DNA from: VRUE01 sp963764365 | Lineage (GTDB): Bacteria; Actinomycetota; Thermoleophilia; Solirubrobacterales; 70-9 | NCBI GenBank assembly: GCA_963764365.1 | Contig: CAVXSI010000009.1 | Span: forward strand, 1-33,234 | DNA length: 33,234 bases | Direction: 5' to 3' | Part shown: piece after piece, positions 1 to 8,198 of the stretch | How the letters are laid out: each line of letters opens with the position of its first letter | Numbering within the stretch: the stretch's first letter is position 1 | Notes under the pieces: generated by a model | Seen by the model: the letters and a program-made list of their open reading frames with translations, nothing else | Told to the model about the DNA's origin: nothing | Database searches by the model: none | Program-made: the position numbers and the translations under genes

Positions 1-1299
1 CTGCGCGAACACGTTCGACATCAGCAGGTCATGGTGCTCGCCGAGCGGGTTGTTGGAGCGCATGAAGCCGATGAAGTCGCAGGGGATCAGCCGCGTCCCC
101 TGGTGGATCAGCTGGTAGAAGGAGTGCTGGCCGTTGGTCCCCGGCTCGCCCCAGAAGATCGCCCCGGTGTCGTAGTCGACGCGGGCGCCCTCGAGCGTCA
201 CGTGCTTGCCGTTGGACTCCATCGTCAGCTGCTGCAGGTAGGCGGGGAAGCGGTGCAGGTACTGGTCGTAGGGGAAGACGCCGCAGGTCTGGGCGCCGAA
301 GAAGTCGCCGTACCAGACGCTCAGCAGGCCCATCAGCATCGGCAGGTTCTCGGCCGGGCGGGCGGTGCGGAAGTGCTCGTCCATCGCGTGGAAGCCGTTC
401 AGCATCTCGGCGAACCGGGCCGGGCCGATCGCCAGCATCGTCGAGAGGCCGATCGCCGAGTCCATCGAGTAGCGGCCGCCGACCCACTCCCAGAAGCCGA
501 ACATGTTGTCGGTGTCGATGCCGAACTTCGCGACCTCCCCGGCGTTGGTCGAGACCGCGACGAAGTGCTTCGCCACCGCGGCCTCGTCGCCGCCGAGCCC
601 GGCCAGCGACCACTCGCGCGCGGTGTGGGCGTTGGTCATCGTCTCCAGCGTGGTGAAGGTCTTCGAGGAGATCACGAACAGCGTCTCCTCGGGGTCGAGA
701 TCGCGCGTGCACTCGGCGAAGTCGGTGCCGTCGACGTTGGAGACGAAGCGGAAGCTCATCTCGCGGCGGCTGAAGTGGCGCAGCGCCTCGTAAGCCATCA
801 CCGGGCCGAGGTCGGAGCCGCCGATGCCGACGTTGACGACGTTGCGGATCGGCCGGCCGGTGTGCCCGGTCCACTCGCCCGAGCGCACCCGCTCGCAGAA
901 GTCGCCCATCCGGTCGAGCGTCTCGTGAACCTGCTTGACCACGTCGACGCCGTCGACGATCAGCGAGCGCTCGCGCGGCATCCGCAGCGCCACGTGCAGC
1001 ACCGCGCGATCCTCGGAGACGTTGATGTGCTCGCCGGCGAACATCGCTTCGCGGCGCTGCTCGACGCCGCGCTCGCGCGCCAGCTCGCCGAGCAGCATCA
1101 CCGTCTCTTCGCTGATCCGGTTCTTCGAGAAGTCGAGGTGGAGGCCGGCACCGTCGGCGACCAGGCGCTCGCCGCGGGTCGGGTCGGCGGCGAACAGGTC
1201 GCGCAGCTCGGCGCCGCGGATCTCCGCGTAATGGCGCTCCAGCGCCTTCCATGCCTCCCCCTCCCGCAGCCCCTCAGCCTCCGCTGCTCCTGGGGTCAC
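1..1299 (-). CDS. pgi: Glucose-6-phosphate isomerase (3' end outside window)
   Basis: Interconverts glucose 6-phosphate and fructose 6-phosphate in the cytoplasm, returning pentose-phosphate products to glycolysis. The visible 433 residues match the family closely. They include the sugar-binding signature VGGRYSMDSAIG, the FGAQTCGVFPYDQY segment, the catalytic Glu in MESNGK (about residue 361) and the His of GTNGQHSFYQLIHQG (about residue 392). The usual length is about 550, so some 115 C-terminal residues, including the catalytic Lys region, lie beyond base 1. I chose the GTG at 1299 because it overlaps the transaldolase stop in a GTGA arrangement and gives a continuous family-like N-terminus (ALERHYAEIRG). 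A start at the ATG near 1252 would be in the wrong frame. The overlap implies translational coupling with tal. Confidence 0.95.
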   Translation of the reverse strand, partial: MTPGAAEAEGLREGEAWKALERHYAEIRGAELRDLFAADPTRGERLVADGAGLHLDFSKNRISEETVMLLGELARERGVEQRREAMFAGEHINVSEDRAVLHVALRMPRERSLIVDGVDVVKQVHETLDRMGDFCERVRSGEWTGHTGRPIRNVVNVGIGGSDLGPVMAYEALRHFSRREMSFRFVSNVDGTDFAECTRDLDPEETLFVISSKTFTTLETMTNAHTAREWSLAGLGGDEAAVAKHFVAVSTNAGEVAKFGIDTDNMFGFWEWVGGRYSMDSAIGLSTMLAIGPARFAEMLNGFHAMDEHFRTARPAENLPMLMGLLSVWYGDFFGAQTCGVFPYDQYLHRFPAYLQQLTMESNGKHVTLEGARVDYDTGAIFWGEPGTNGQHSFYQLIHQGTRLIPCDFIGFMRSNNPLGEHHDLLMSNVFAQ

Positions 1300-2372
1300 G
1301 CGCGCGCTCCCAGCTTCGACTCGATCGACTCCATCAGGTCCTCCCAGGACTTGACGAACTTCTCCTTGCCCTCCTGCTGCAGCCGCTCGGCGAGGGCGTC
1401 GACGCCGATTCCGGCGCTCTCGAACTCGGCCAGCACCTGCTCGGCATCGCCGCCGTCGGCCGCAACCGGGTCGCCGACCTCGCCGTGGTCGGCGAAGGCG
1501 TGCAGGGTCGGCTCGGGCATCGTGTTGACCGTGAACGGCGAGGCGAAGCCCTCGACGTAGAGGGTGTCGGAGGCTTCCGGGTCCTTGGTTCCGGTGCTCG
1601 CCCAGAGCAGCCGCTGCGGCCGCGCCCCCGCGTTCATCAGCCGCTGGGTGCGCGGCGAGTCGAGCAGCTCGCGGTAGCCGGCGTAGGCGCGGTGGCCGAC
1701 CGCCAGGCCGAGCCGGTCGCGCAGCTCGTCCGGCACCTTCTCGGCGACGGCGACGTCCCAGCGGCTCATGAAGATCGAGGCGACCGAGGCGACGTAGGGA
1801 TCGAGCCCGGCCTCGATCCGCCGTTCGACCCCCTTCATGTAGGCGTCGGCGGCGGCGAGGTGGTGCTCGCGCGAGAACAGCAGGGTGACGTTGATCGGGA
1901 TCCCGGCGAAGATCGACTCCTCGATCGCCGGCAGGCCGGCGGGGGTGCCGGGGATCTTGATGAAGAGGTTGTCGCGGCCGGCTTCGCCGTGCAGCTTCGC
2001 CGCCTGCTCGATCGTCCCGGCGGTGTCGTCGGCGAGCTTCGGCGAGACCTCGAGCGAGCAGAAGCCGTCGACCCCGGCGGTGCGGGCGTGGACCGGGGCG
2101 AAGAGGTCGGTCGCGTCGCGCAGGTCGGCCAGCGCCAGCTGGAAGAAGATCGCCTCCGGGTCGTCGAGCTGCGGGGCCAGCTCGGCGATCTGCCCGTCGT
2201 AGGCGTCGCCGCCGGAGATCGCCTTGTCGAAGATCGTCGGATTCGAGGTCAGGCCGGTGACCGACAGCTCCTCGATGTAGCCGGCGAGGGTGCCGTCCCC
2301 CAGCATCGTCCGGGTGATGTTGTCGAGCCAGAGGCTCTGGCCCAGTTCGTGCAGCTGCTGCGTCGGCTTCAC
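1296..2372 (-). CDS. tal: Transaldolase
   Basis: Transfers a dihydroxyacetone unit between sugar phosphates in the non-oxidative pentose phosphate pathway. The product is 358 residues, typical of the long bacterial/actinobacterial transaldolase type. Signature 1 (GLTSNPTIFDKAI) lies near residue 35, and the Schiff-base Lys is in FIKIPGTPAG at about residue 139. The GTG start at 2372 is supported by a strong GAAGGAAGGG ribosome-binding site six bases upstream, placing it only 26 bp after transketolase. The reading frame stays open further upstream, but that extension is antisense-like sequence inside tkt. The 3' end overlaps pgi by four bases. In some actinobacteria Tal and Pgi are fused into one protein; here they are separate but coupled. 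Confidence 0.95.
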   Translation of the reverse strand: MKPTQQLHELGQSLWLDNITRTMLGDGTLAGYIEELSVTGLTSNPTIFDKAISGGDAYDGQIAELAPQLDDPEAIFFQLALADLRDATDLFAPVHARTAGVDGFCSLEVSPKLADDTAGTIEQAAKLHGEAGRDNLFIKIPGTPAGLPAIEESIFAGIPINVTLLFSREHHLAAADAYMKGVERRIEAGLDPYVASVASIFMSRWDVAVAEKVPDELRDRLGLAVGHRAYAGYRELLDSPRTQRLMNAGARPQRLLWASTGTKDPEASDTLYVEGFASPFTVNTMPEPTLHAFADHGEVGDPVAADGGDAEQVLAEFESAGIGVDALAERLQQEGKEKFVKSWEDLMESIESKLGARA

Positions 2373-2398
2373 GGCGATCCCTTCCTTCTCAGTCGCTT

Positions 2399-4450
2399 TC
2401 AATTCACCTTTGCACGGTCCAGCACCCCGCGGGCGGCCTCGGCCACCTTGTCGGGGGTGAAGCCGAACTTCGTCTGCAGGTCCTTCAGCGGCGCCGAGCT
2501 GCCGAAGGTGTGCATGCCGATCCGCTTGCCGTCCGGGCCGACATAGTGGTCCCAGCCGATCGTCGAGGCCTCCTCGACCGAGACGCGGGCGGTGACCGCC
2601 GGCGGCAGAACCCGGTCGCGGTAGGCATCGTCCTGGCGGTCGAACAGCTCCCAGCAGGGCAGGCTGACGACCCGCGAGCGGATCCCCTCGCCGCTCAGCT
2701 CCTCGTGCGCGGCGAGCGCCAGCGCGACCTCGCTGCCGGTCGCGATCAGGATCACCTCCGGCTCGCCGCCGTCGGCGTCGGCGAGCACGTAGCCGCCGCG
2801 CCGCAGGCCCGCCGCGGGGGCGTACTTCGAGCGGTCGAGGATCGGCACGTTCTGGCGGGTCAGCACCAGGGCGACCGGCTGGTGGGTGCGGTCGATCGCG
2901 ACGCGCCAGGCCTCGGCGACCTCGTTGGCGTCGGCGGGGCGGATCACGTCGAGCCCGGGGATCGCCCGCAGCGAGGCGAGCTGCTCGACCGGCTGGTGGG
3001 TCGGGCCGTCCTCGCCGAGCCCGATCGAGTCGTGGGTGAAGACGTGGATCACCGGCAGCTCCATCAGCGCCGAGAGGCGGATCGCCGGCCGCGCGTAGTC
3101 GGAGAAGGTGAGGTAGGTCGACCACAGCGGCCGCAGCTTCGAGAGCGAGAGCCCGTTGGAGATCGCCGCCGCCTCGTGCTCGCGGATCCCGTAGTGCAGC
3201 TGGCGGCCGTCGTAGGCGCCGGGCTCGAAGTCGACCGCGCCGTCGAAGCTGAGGCGGACCGAGGTCGAGTCGGTCAGGTCGGCGGAGCCGGCGAGCAGCC
3301 AGGGCACCCGCGCGGCGATCGCGTTCTCGACCTGGCTCGAGGCCTTGCGCGTCGCCAGCCCCTTCTCGTCGGGCTCGAAGCCGGGGATGGCCGCGTCCCA
3401 GCCGTCGGGCAGGGCGCGCTTCTGCATCGCCTCGATCTCCGCCGCCAGGTCGCCGTCGCGCTGCGCGTACTGGGCGAGCTTCGACTGCCACTCGGCACGC
3501 GCCTCGGCGCCGCGCCGGCCGACCCCCTCGGCGAAGTGCTCCCTGACGCCTTCGGGGACGAGGAACCGGGCGTCCTCGGGCCAGTCGTAGGCGCGCTTGG
3601 TCTCCCGCACCTCCTCGGCTCCGAGCGGCTCGCCGTGGGCGGCTGCGGTGTCCTGCTTGTGCGGCGAGCCCCAGCCGATGTGGCTGTCGACGATCACCAG
3701 CGTCGGCCGCCCCTCCTCCCCCTTGAACTCGTCGAAGGCGCGGGTGAGGAGCTCCAGGTCGTTGGCGTCGCCGACGCGGGTGACGTTCCAGCCGTAGCCC
3801 ATGAAGCGGGCGGCGACGTCGTCCTCATAGGCGAGACGGGTCTTGCCGTCGATCGTGATGTGGTTGTTGTCGTAGATCCAGCAGAGGTTGTCGAGCTCGA
3901 GGTGGCCGGCGATCGAGGCGGCTTCGTTGGAGACCCCCTCCATCAGGCAGCCGTCGCCGGCGATCGCGTAGACGTCGAAGTCGAAGAGGTCGAATCCGGG
4001 GCGGTCGTAGCGGGCCGACTGCCACTTGCCGGCGATCGCCATCCCGACGCTGGTCGCGATCCCCTGGCCGAGCGGCCCGGTGGTCGTCTCGACCCCCGAG
4101 GTCCAGCGGTACTCGGGGTGCCCGGGGGCGCGCGAGTCGAGCTGGCGGAAGCGTTCGATGTCCTCGAGCGAGACCGCCGGGCGGCCGACCACCTCGTAGT
4201 CGGGTTCGACCGCCTGCACGTCGGCCAGGTGGAGCAGCGCGTAGAGCAGCATCGAGGCGTGGCCGGCGGAGAGGACGAAGCGGTCGCGGCCGGGCCAGAT
4301 CGGGTCGGCGGGATCGAAGCGGAGGAAGCGCTGCCAGAGCGTGTAGGCGACCGGCGCCATCGCCATCGGCGTCCCCGGATGGCCGGACTGGGCCTTCTCG
4401 ATCGCGTCTATCGACAGCGTGCGGATCGTGTTGATGCAGAGCCGGTCGAT
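2399..4450 (-). CDS. tkt: Transketolase with apparent ATC start codon
   Basis: A thiamine-diphosphate enzyme moving two-carbon units between sugar phosphates. Visible motifs are the N-terminal LCINTIRTLSIDAIEKAQ, the conserved His in SGHPGTP, the TPP/Mg motif starting GDGCLMEGVSNEA, the pyrimidine domain with HDSIGLGEDGPTHQPVEQL, and a normal C-terminal domain ending in the expected place. Read from 4450 the protein is 683 residues, the family norm. The frame has a TAG at 4462-4460 and no ATG, GTG or TTG before the ATG at 4366; starting there would remove the conserved His and helix 1. The only sensible start is the ATC at 4450, preceded six bases upstream by TAGGTT, the same layout as the leaderless genes here. 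A base error (ATG read as ATC) would explain it equally well. The kinase gene ends 12-15 bp upstream. Confidence 0.93.
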   Translation of the reverse strand: MDRLCINTIRTLSIDAIEKAQSGHPGTPMAMAPVAYTLWQRFLRFDPADPIWPGRDRFVLSAGHASMLLYALLHLADVQAVEPDYEVVGRPAVSLEDIERFRQLDSRAPGHPEYRWTSGVETTTGPLGQGIATSVGMAIAGKWQSARYDRPGFDLFDFDVYAIAGDGCLMEGVSNEAASIAGHLELDNLCWIYDNNHITIDGKTRLAYEDDVAARFMGYGWNVTRVGDANDLELLTRAFDEFKGEEGRPTLVIVDSHIGWGSPHKQDTAAAHGEPLGAEEVRETKRAYDWPEDARFLVPEGVREHFAEGVGRRGAEARAEWQSKLAQYAQRDGDLAAEIEAMQKRALPDGWDAAIPGFEPDEKGLATRKASSQVENAIAARVPWLLAGSADLTDSTSVRLSFDGAVDFEPGAYDGRQLHYGIREHEAAAISNGLSLSKLRPLWSTYLTFSDYARPAIRLSALMELPVIHVFTHDSIGLGEDGPTHQPVEQLASLRAIPGLDVIRPADANEVAEAWRVAIDRTHQPVALVLTRQNVPILDRSKYAPAAGLRRGGYVLADADGGEPEVILIATGSEVALALAAHEELSGEGIRSRVVSLPCWELFDRQDDAYRDRVLPPAVTARVSVEEASTIGWDHYVGPDGKRIGMHTFGSSAPLKDLQTKFGFTPDKVAEAARGVLDRAKVN

Positions 4451-4456
4451 GGCCGC

Positions 4457-4462
4457 AACCTA
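4457..4462 (-). promoter_or_regulatory. Candidate -10 element for leaderless tkt
   Basis: TAGGTT, six bases before the ATC proposed as the tkt start. It sits in the 24-bp gap after the kinase stop and follows the TANNNT-plus-6-to-9 rule seen at other genes in this window. A GAGGAG motif also lies further upstream near 4470, but its spacing does not fit any usable start codon. Confidence 0.4.
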
Positions 4463-4474
4463 TCGATTTGCTCC

Positions 4475-6316
4475 TCAGGGTTGGATTCGGACGACGGTTC
4501 CGTCGCCGTTGTCGGCGACCCAGACGGCTTCGCCGCCCACGGCGACGGCGCCCGGGCTCGGCCCGACGGAAATCGGGCCGCCTTCCGCTTCCCCGTTTTC
4601 GATGCCGATCCGACTGACCGTGCCGTCGCCGCTGTTGGCAACCCAGAGGATGTCGGTGCCGGCGTCGATTCCACCGGGCCTTGCGCCGACCCGAATCGGC
4701 TCGCCGAGCAGCGAGTGGGTCGCGGGGTCGACCCTGCCGACGGTGCCCGAGCGGCTGTTCGCCACCCAGACGAGGCCGCCGCCGACGGTGACGCCCGCCG
4801 GCCCGCGGCCGACCGGGATCGGCGCCGCCGCCGCGGCCGTCGCCAGGTCGATCCGGCGCACCGCCCCGGTCGAGGCGCTGCTGGCCCAGACCGCGCCGGC
4901 GCCGGCCGCGAGCCGCAGCGGCGCGGCGTGCGGGGGGACGCCGCGCTTGACGACGGCGCCGTTCGGGTCGATCGCGGTCACCCCCGCGCCGGTGTCGTCG
5001 GCGACCCAGATCCGGCCGCCGCCGGCGACGATCGCGCCTGGGCGCCCACCGACGTCGATCCGCGCGGTGACCCGGCCGCTGGAGGGATCGACGCGCAGCA
5101 CCCGGCCCTGTCGCGGGCTGCTGACCCAGATCGACCGCTTCGCGACGGCGACGCCGGAGACGCCGCGATCCAACCGCAGCGGCGGCCCATCCACTTCGCG
5201 CGTCTCGGGGTCGATCCGCGTCAGGGTCCCGTCGGCGGCGCTGGTCACCCAGACGGCGCCGTCGCCGACCGCGAGCCGCAGCGGCCCGGGGCCGACGGCG
5301 ATCGGGGCGGACACGGAGACGCCACCGCCGGCGGAGAACAGGACCACGACGGCGGCGACGGCGAGGGCCGACAGGGCCGCCGCGGCGAGCAGAACGCGGC
5401 GCGGCGCGGCGACAGCGCGGTCCCGCCATGCCCGAAGACCGACGTGCCGGGAGCCGGATGCCGATCTGGGCGCCGAATCGCCGGCGCGCCTGAGCGTCGG
5501 GCGGTCCGCGGCGTCGGAGAGGACGCGGGTCGCCGCCGGGGTGGCGCCCTGCACGCCGCGCGCCGCCTCGATCAGCGCGCCGGCGCCGGCGTAGCGGTCG
5601 GCCGGCTCGGCGGCGACGGCGCGCTCGATCACCCGGTCGAGCCCGCGCGGCATCAAGGGCTCGCGCTCGCCGTCGCGGCGGGCGTACGGGACAACCCCGG
5701 TGACCGCCTCGTAGAGCACGCAGCCGAGCGAGTAGACGTCGGCCGCGGGACCGACCTCGCGCCCGCGCCACTGCTCGGGCGACATGTACTCGGCGGTGCC
5801 GGCGACCGAGGCGCCGCTGAGCACGCCGCTGTCGCCGAGCGCCTTGGCGAGGCCGAAGTCGGTCAGGTAGGCGCGCTCGCCTTCGAGCAGGATGTTGTGG
5901 GGCTTGACGTCGCGATGGACGATGCCGGCGGCGTGGGCGGCGTCGAGCGCCTCCGCCACCTGGCCGAGCAGGGCGACGGCCTCGGCCGGCGGCAGCGGCC
6001 CGGCCGTGGCGATCCGCTGCTTCAGGTCGCCGCCGGACACGAACCGCATCGCGACGATCAGCTCGCCGTCCTCCTCGCGGGCGTCGTAGACCGGCACCAC
6101 GCCGGGATGGTCGAGCTGGGCGGCGAGGCGCGACTCGCGCAGGAAGCGCTCGCGAAAGCCGGCGTCGCCGGCCAGGTGCGGGGCGATCACCTTCAGTGCC
6201 ACCGGCCGCTCCAGCGCCAGCTGGGTCGCCCGGTAGACGACCCCCATCCCGCCCCGCGCGATCAGCGCGTCGAGCCGGTAGCCGGCGAGGTTCGAGCCGA
6301 TGGCGCGGTCTCCCAT
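4475..6316 (-). CDS. Transmembrane Ser/Thr protein kinase with C-terminal beta-propeller sensor
   Basis: A PknB-like (Hanks-type) kinase of 613 residues. The kinase domain occupies about residues 10-265, with glycine loop GGMGVV (22-27), ATP-binding Lys42 in VALKVIAP, catalytic loop HRDVKPHN (134-141, Asp136), DFG at 153-155 and SPE in place of APE. A single membrane helix of alanines and valines follows at about residues 345-370. The rest is an extracytoplasmic repeat domain with units such as GAVWVTSAADGTLTRIDP and RIWVADDTG, resembling YncE/virginiamycin-B-lyase propellers. The ATG at 6316 is chosen because TATAAC lies six bases upstream and no ribosome-binding site is seen; an in-frame ATG at 6337 is possible. 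The stop is 24 bp before the proposed tkt start. The substrate is unknown, though the position next to tkt and an FHA gene is suggestive. Confidence 0.92.
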   Translation of the reverse strand: MGDRAIGSNLAGYRLDALIARGGMGVVYRATQLALERPVALKVIAPHLAGDAGFRERFLRESRLAAQLDHPGVVPVYDAREEDGELIVAMRFVSGGDLKQRIATAGPLPPAEAVALLGQVAEALDAAHAAGIVHRDVKPHNILLEGERAYLTDFGLAKALGDSGVLSGASVAGTAEYMSPEQWRGREVGPAADVYSLGCVLYEAVTGVVPYARRDGEREPLMPRGLDRVIERAVAAEPADRYAGAGALIEAARGVQGATPAATRVLSDAADRPTLRRAGDSAPRSASGSRHVGLRAWRDRAVAAPRRVLLAAAALSALAVAAVVVLFSAGGGVSVSAPIAVGPGPLRLAVGDGAVWVTSAADGTLTRIDPETREVDGPPLRLDRGVSGVAVAKRSIWVSSPRQGRVLRVDPSSGRVTARIDVGGRPGAIVAGGGRIWVADDTGAGVTAIDPNGAVVKRGVPPHAAPLRLAAGAGAVWASSASTGAVRRIDLATAAAAAPIPVGRGPAGVTVGGGLVWVANSRSGTVGRVDPATHSLLGEPIRVGARPGGIDAGTDILWVANSGDGTVSRIGIENGEAEGGPISVGPSPGAVAVGGEAVWVADNGDGTVVRIQP

Positions 6317-6343
6317 GCGGCGGTTATATCGCCGCATGGGAGA
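6309..6343. promoter_or_regulatory. Perfect 14-bp inverted repeat around the kinase -10 element
   Basis: The arms at 6309-6322 and 6330-6343 are exactly complementary (TCTCCCATGCGGCG and its complement), separated by seven bases. On the minus strand the spacer carries TATAAC, a near-consensus -10 hexamer six bases before the kinase ATG. The downstream arm contains that ATG. It is best read as an operator over the promoter of the kinase gene. As it lies just after the TolB-like stop (6354), it could instead end that transcript, although no T-run follows. Confidence 0.6.
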
Positions 6344-6353
6344 GGCGCGGCGG

Positions 6354-7427
6354 TCAGCGCACGGGCTGCCAGGCGATCGTCGGGCCGATCGCCTCGGCGA
6401 CGGTGCCGCTGTCGAAGGAGAAGCCTTCGGCGAGCTGGTCGCCGCGGCCACTGCGGACGTCGATCGCCGACAGCGTCTCGACCCGCGTGCCGCCCGAGTA
6501 TGCGGTGGCGACGAAGGCCGCCACCTGACGGCCGTCGGACGAGAAGACCGCGTTGGTCGTCGAGCCGTCGATCAGCTCCGTCAGCTTGCGGGCGCGGCCC
6601 CGGCTCCCGCCCCGCCCGACCCGCTTCACCCAGAGGCCCTGATCGCGGCGGAACAGCAACCGCCGCCCGCCGGGAGAGACGTCCTCGACGTAGGCCGAGC
6701 CGGCTCCGGCGATCAGCGGGTGTGCCCGGGTGCCGTTGCGGCGCATCGTGTAGATGTCTGCGAAGGCGGCCGGGCCCCCGCCGCTCTGGCCGCGGCTGTA
6801 GGCGATCCCGCCGGCGCAGTAGCGCGGGTCGAACTCGTCGACCCGGGCGGTCCGGGTGAGACGCCGCAATCCCGCCCCCCACGGGCGCACCGAGTAGAGA
6901 TCGTCGTTCGCGCCGGCGCCGCGGACGAAGACGATCAGGCGCCCGTCGGGCGAGAACGACGCTTCGCGATCGTCGGCGCCGGACGCCGTGAGCGGACGGG
7001 CGGCGCCGCCCCGGAGCCGCACCGTGTAGAGATCGCGCGGGGCGCCTTCGGCGGCGGCGCGCTCGAAGAGCACGAACCTCCCGTGCGGTGAGACGAGCGG
7101 GCGGGAGTCGGCTTCGGCGCCGGCGGTGAGCGCGTGCTGGCCGGAGCCGTCGGCGCGCATCGCCCAGACATCGCCGTTGCGGACGAAGACGATCTTGCGC
7201 CCGTCCGGGGCGAAGTCCGGCTGGCTGTCGGCGGGGTTTTCGGTCAGCTGGTTGAGGCGGCCGCGGCGGGCCGCGAACAGGCCGGTCGCTTCGCCTTCCA
7301 GCCCCGAAGCGGTGCGCGAGAAGACGACCGCGCCGGAGGAGCCGGCGGCCATGGCGCTACCGGCCATGAACCCCGGGGCGAGGACGGCGAGGAACGCGAT
7401 CAGAATCGAACGGCTGAGCTTGAGCAT
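6354..7427 (-). CDS. Secreted TolB-like beta-propeller (PD40/WD40-like) protein
   Basis: A 357-residue protein with a signal peptide (MLKLSRSILIAFLAVL, cleavage probably after AMAAG), so likely exported. The body is made of TolB/PD40-type blades of the form DFAPDGRKIVFVRNGDVW, SFSPDGRLIVFVRG and VSPGGRRLLFRR, with short DLYTVR-like strands between. Such propellers bind proteins or ligands and carry no obvious catalytic residues. The start at 7427 is preferred over an upstream in-frame ATG because AAAGGG lies about seven bases before it and the signal peptide begins there. It is co-oriented with the kinase, 37 bp upstream of the latter's start. The kinase extracellular domain is also a propeller, so the two may share a ligand; that is speculation. 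Confidence 0.85.
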   Translation of the reverse strand: MLKLSRSILIAFLAVLAPGFMAGSAMAAGSSGAVVFSRTASGLEGEATGLFAARRGRLNQLTENPADSQPDFAPDGRKIVFVRNGDVWAMRADGSGQHALTAGAEADSRPLVSPHGRFVLFERAAAEGAPRDLYTVRLRGGAARPLTASGADDREASFSPDGRLIVFVRGAGANDDLYSVRPWGAGLRRLTRTARVDEFDPRYCAGGIAYSRGQSGGGPAAFADIYTMRRNGTRAHPLIAGAGSAYVEDVSPGGRRLLFRRDQGLWVKRVGRGGSRGRARKLTELIDGSTTNAVFSSDGRQVAAFVATAYSGGTRVETLSAIDVRSGRGDQLAEGFSFDSGTVAEAIGPTIAWQPVR

Positions 7428-7447
7428 GAGATTCCCTTTCGGAGTCG

Positions 7448-7461
7448 GTTGCATCTGCAAC
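7448..7461. promoter_or_regulatory. GTTGCA inverted repeat upstream of the TolB-like gene
   Basis: Perfect six-base arms (GTTGCA, TGCAAC) around a two-base centre, 21 bp upstream of the start at 7427. The tight symmetry suits a dimeric repressor. No regulator can be assigned. Confidence 0.3.
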
Positions 7462-7512
7462 GCCGATCCTGCGCTGCGAAGGCGGGCGCGCCAACGACAG
7501 CCGCGCCCCGTG

Positions 7513-7532
7513 CCGGGCCGGGTTTGGCCCGG
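7513..7532 (-). terminator. GC-rich hairpin after the FHA gene
   Basis: Seven-base arms (CCGGGCC, GGCCCGG) with a six-base loop, starting 7 bp after the FHA-HTH stop. It has no T-run, so it is at best a weak or factor-dependent terminator. Confidence 0.35.
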
Positions 7533-7538
7533 ACCGGG

Positions 7539-8117
7539 TCAGCGGTCGAGGCCGAGCTCGATCACCCGGGCGGCGATCAGGCGCGGGCGCTCGCGGCCGG
7601 TGCCGCCGGGAACGTCGAGCTTCGACGCCAGCGCGTCGAGGCGGCGCTGGGCGGTGCGCTCGCTGACCTGCAGCGCCGCCGCGATCTCCGCCCGGGTCGC
7701 GGGGCGGCCCGCGAAGGCTCCCTCGCTGCGGTACGGCGCCACCAGCGCACTCGCGGTCGCCCGCTCCTCCTCATTCAAGGCAACCGCCGGAGCGCTCGCG
7801 GCGACGGTCGCCCCAGCCCTGCCGGGGGCCGGGTCGGAGACTTCGAGCCGGTGCTCGGCCAGGATCAGCACGTCGCCGTCGCGCAGCCGCCGCGGCCGGT
7901 CGAGCGGCTCGCCGTTGAGCGCGGTGCCGTTGCGGCTGTCGAGGTCGGTCGCCATCAGCATGCCGCCGCGGCTCTCGATCTCGAGGTGGTGCCAGGAGAC
8001 CGCATCGTCCTCGATCGCCAGGTCGGCCTCGGGATCGCGGCCGACCACGGTTCGCCCGCTTAGCGAGTGCGACCGTGGCATGCCGTCCTCTCCGGTCAGC
8101 CAGATCCGCGGGTCCAT
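7539..8117 (-). CDS. FHA domain protein with C-terminal helix-turn-helix
   Basis: A 192-residue cytoplasmic protein. The forkhead-associated domain fills about residues 5-90 and keeps the phosphothreonine-binding set: GR at 26-27, Ser41 and His44 in SWHH, SRNGT at 61-65 and Asn68. The second half, about residues 110-190, has a winged-helix-like stretch (ATRAEIAAALQVSERTAQRRLDAL), a layout seen in FHA proteins of actinobacteria near kinases. It probably reads Thr phosphorylation and may bind DNA. The ATG at 8117 is preceded by TATGCT nine bases upstream without a ribosome-binding site. It diverges from rpiA across 81 bp and lies two genes from a Ser/Thr kinase, a plausible source of its phospho-ligand. 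Confidence 0.88.
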   Translation of the reverse strand: MDPRIWLTGEDGMPRSHSLSGRTVVGRDPEADLAIEDDAVSWHHLEIESRGGMLMATDLDSRNGTALNGEPLDRPRRLRDGDVLILAEHRLEVSDPAPGRAGATVAASAPAVALNEEERATASALVAPYRSEGAFAGRPATRAEIAAALQVSERTAQRRLDALASKLDVPGGTGRERPRLIAARVIELGLDR

Positions 8118-8126
8118 CGTGAGGCG

Positions 8127-8132
8127 AGCATA
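8127..8132 (-). promoter_or_regulatory. Candidate -10 of the FHA gene (leaderless)
   Basis: TATGCT, nine bases before the ATG at 8117. No Shine-Dalgarno intervenes. Confidence 0.35.
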
Positions 8133-8184
8133 GACGCGGCGGGCGTGCCGGCGATTCGTTACTGACCACCGGCACGTCCGCGGA

Positions 8185-8190
8185 TAGAGT
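8185..8190 (+). promoter_or_regulatory. Candidate -10 of rpiA (leaderless)
   Basis: TAGAGT, eight bases before the GTG at 8199. It lies back to back with the FHA promoter. Confidence 0.35.
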
Positions 8191-8198
8191 GCCGCGGC

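Noticed and set aside
29..1252. Minus-strand open frame of about 400 codons starting at 1252
   Set aside because: Out of frame with glucose-6-phosphate isomerase, whose motifs are all read in the frame starting at GTG 1299.
4366..4366. ATG at 4366 as the transketolase start
   Set aside because: It lies after the conserved SGHPGTP motif, so the enzyme would lose an essential His and its first helix.
2510..6859. Very long plus-strand open frame (about 1450 codons) opposite tkt and the kinase
   Set aside because: It is antisense to well-recognised genes, is rich in Arg/Gly/Asp/Val as expected for a GC-driven shadow frame, and has no family motifs.
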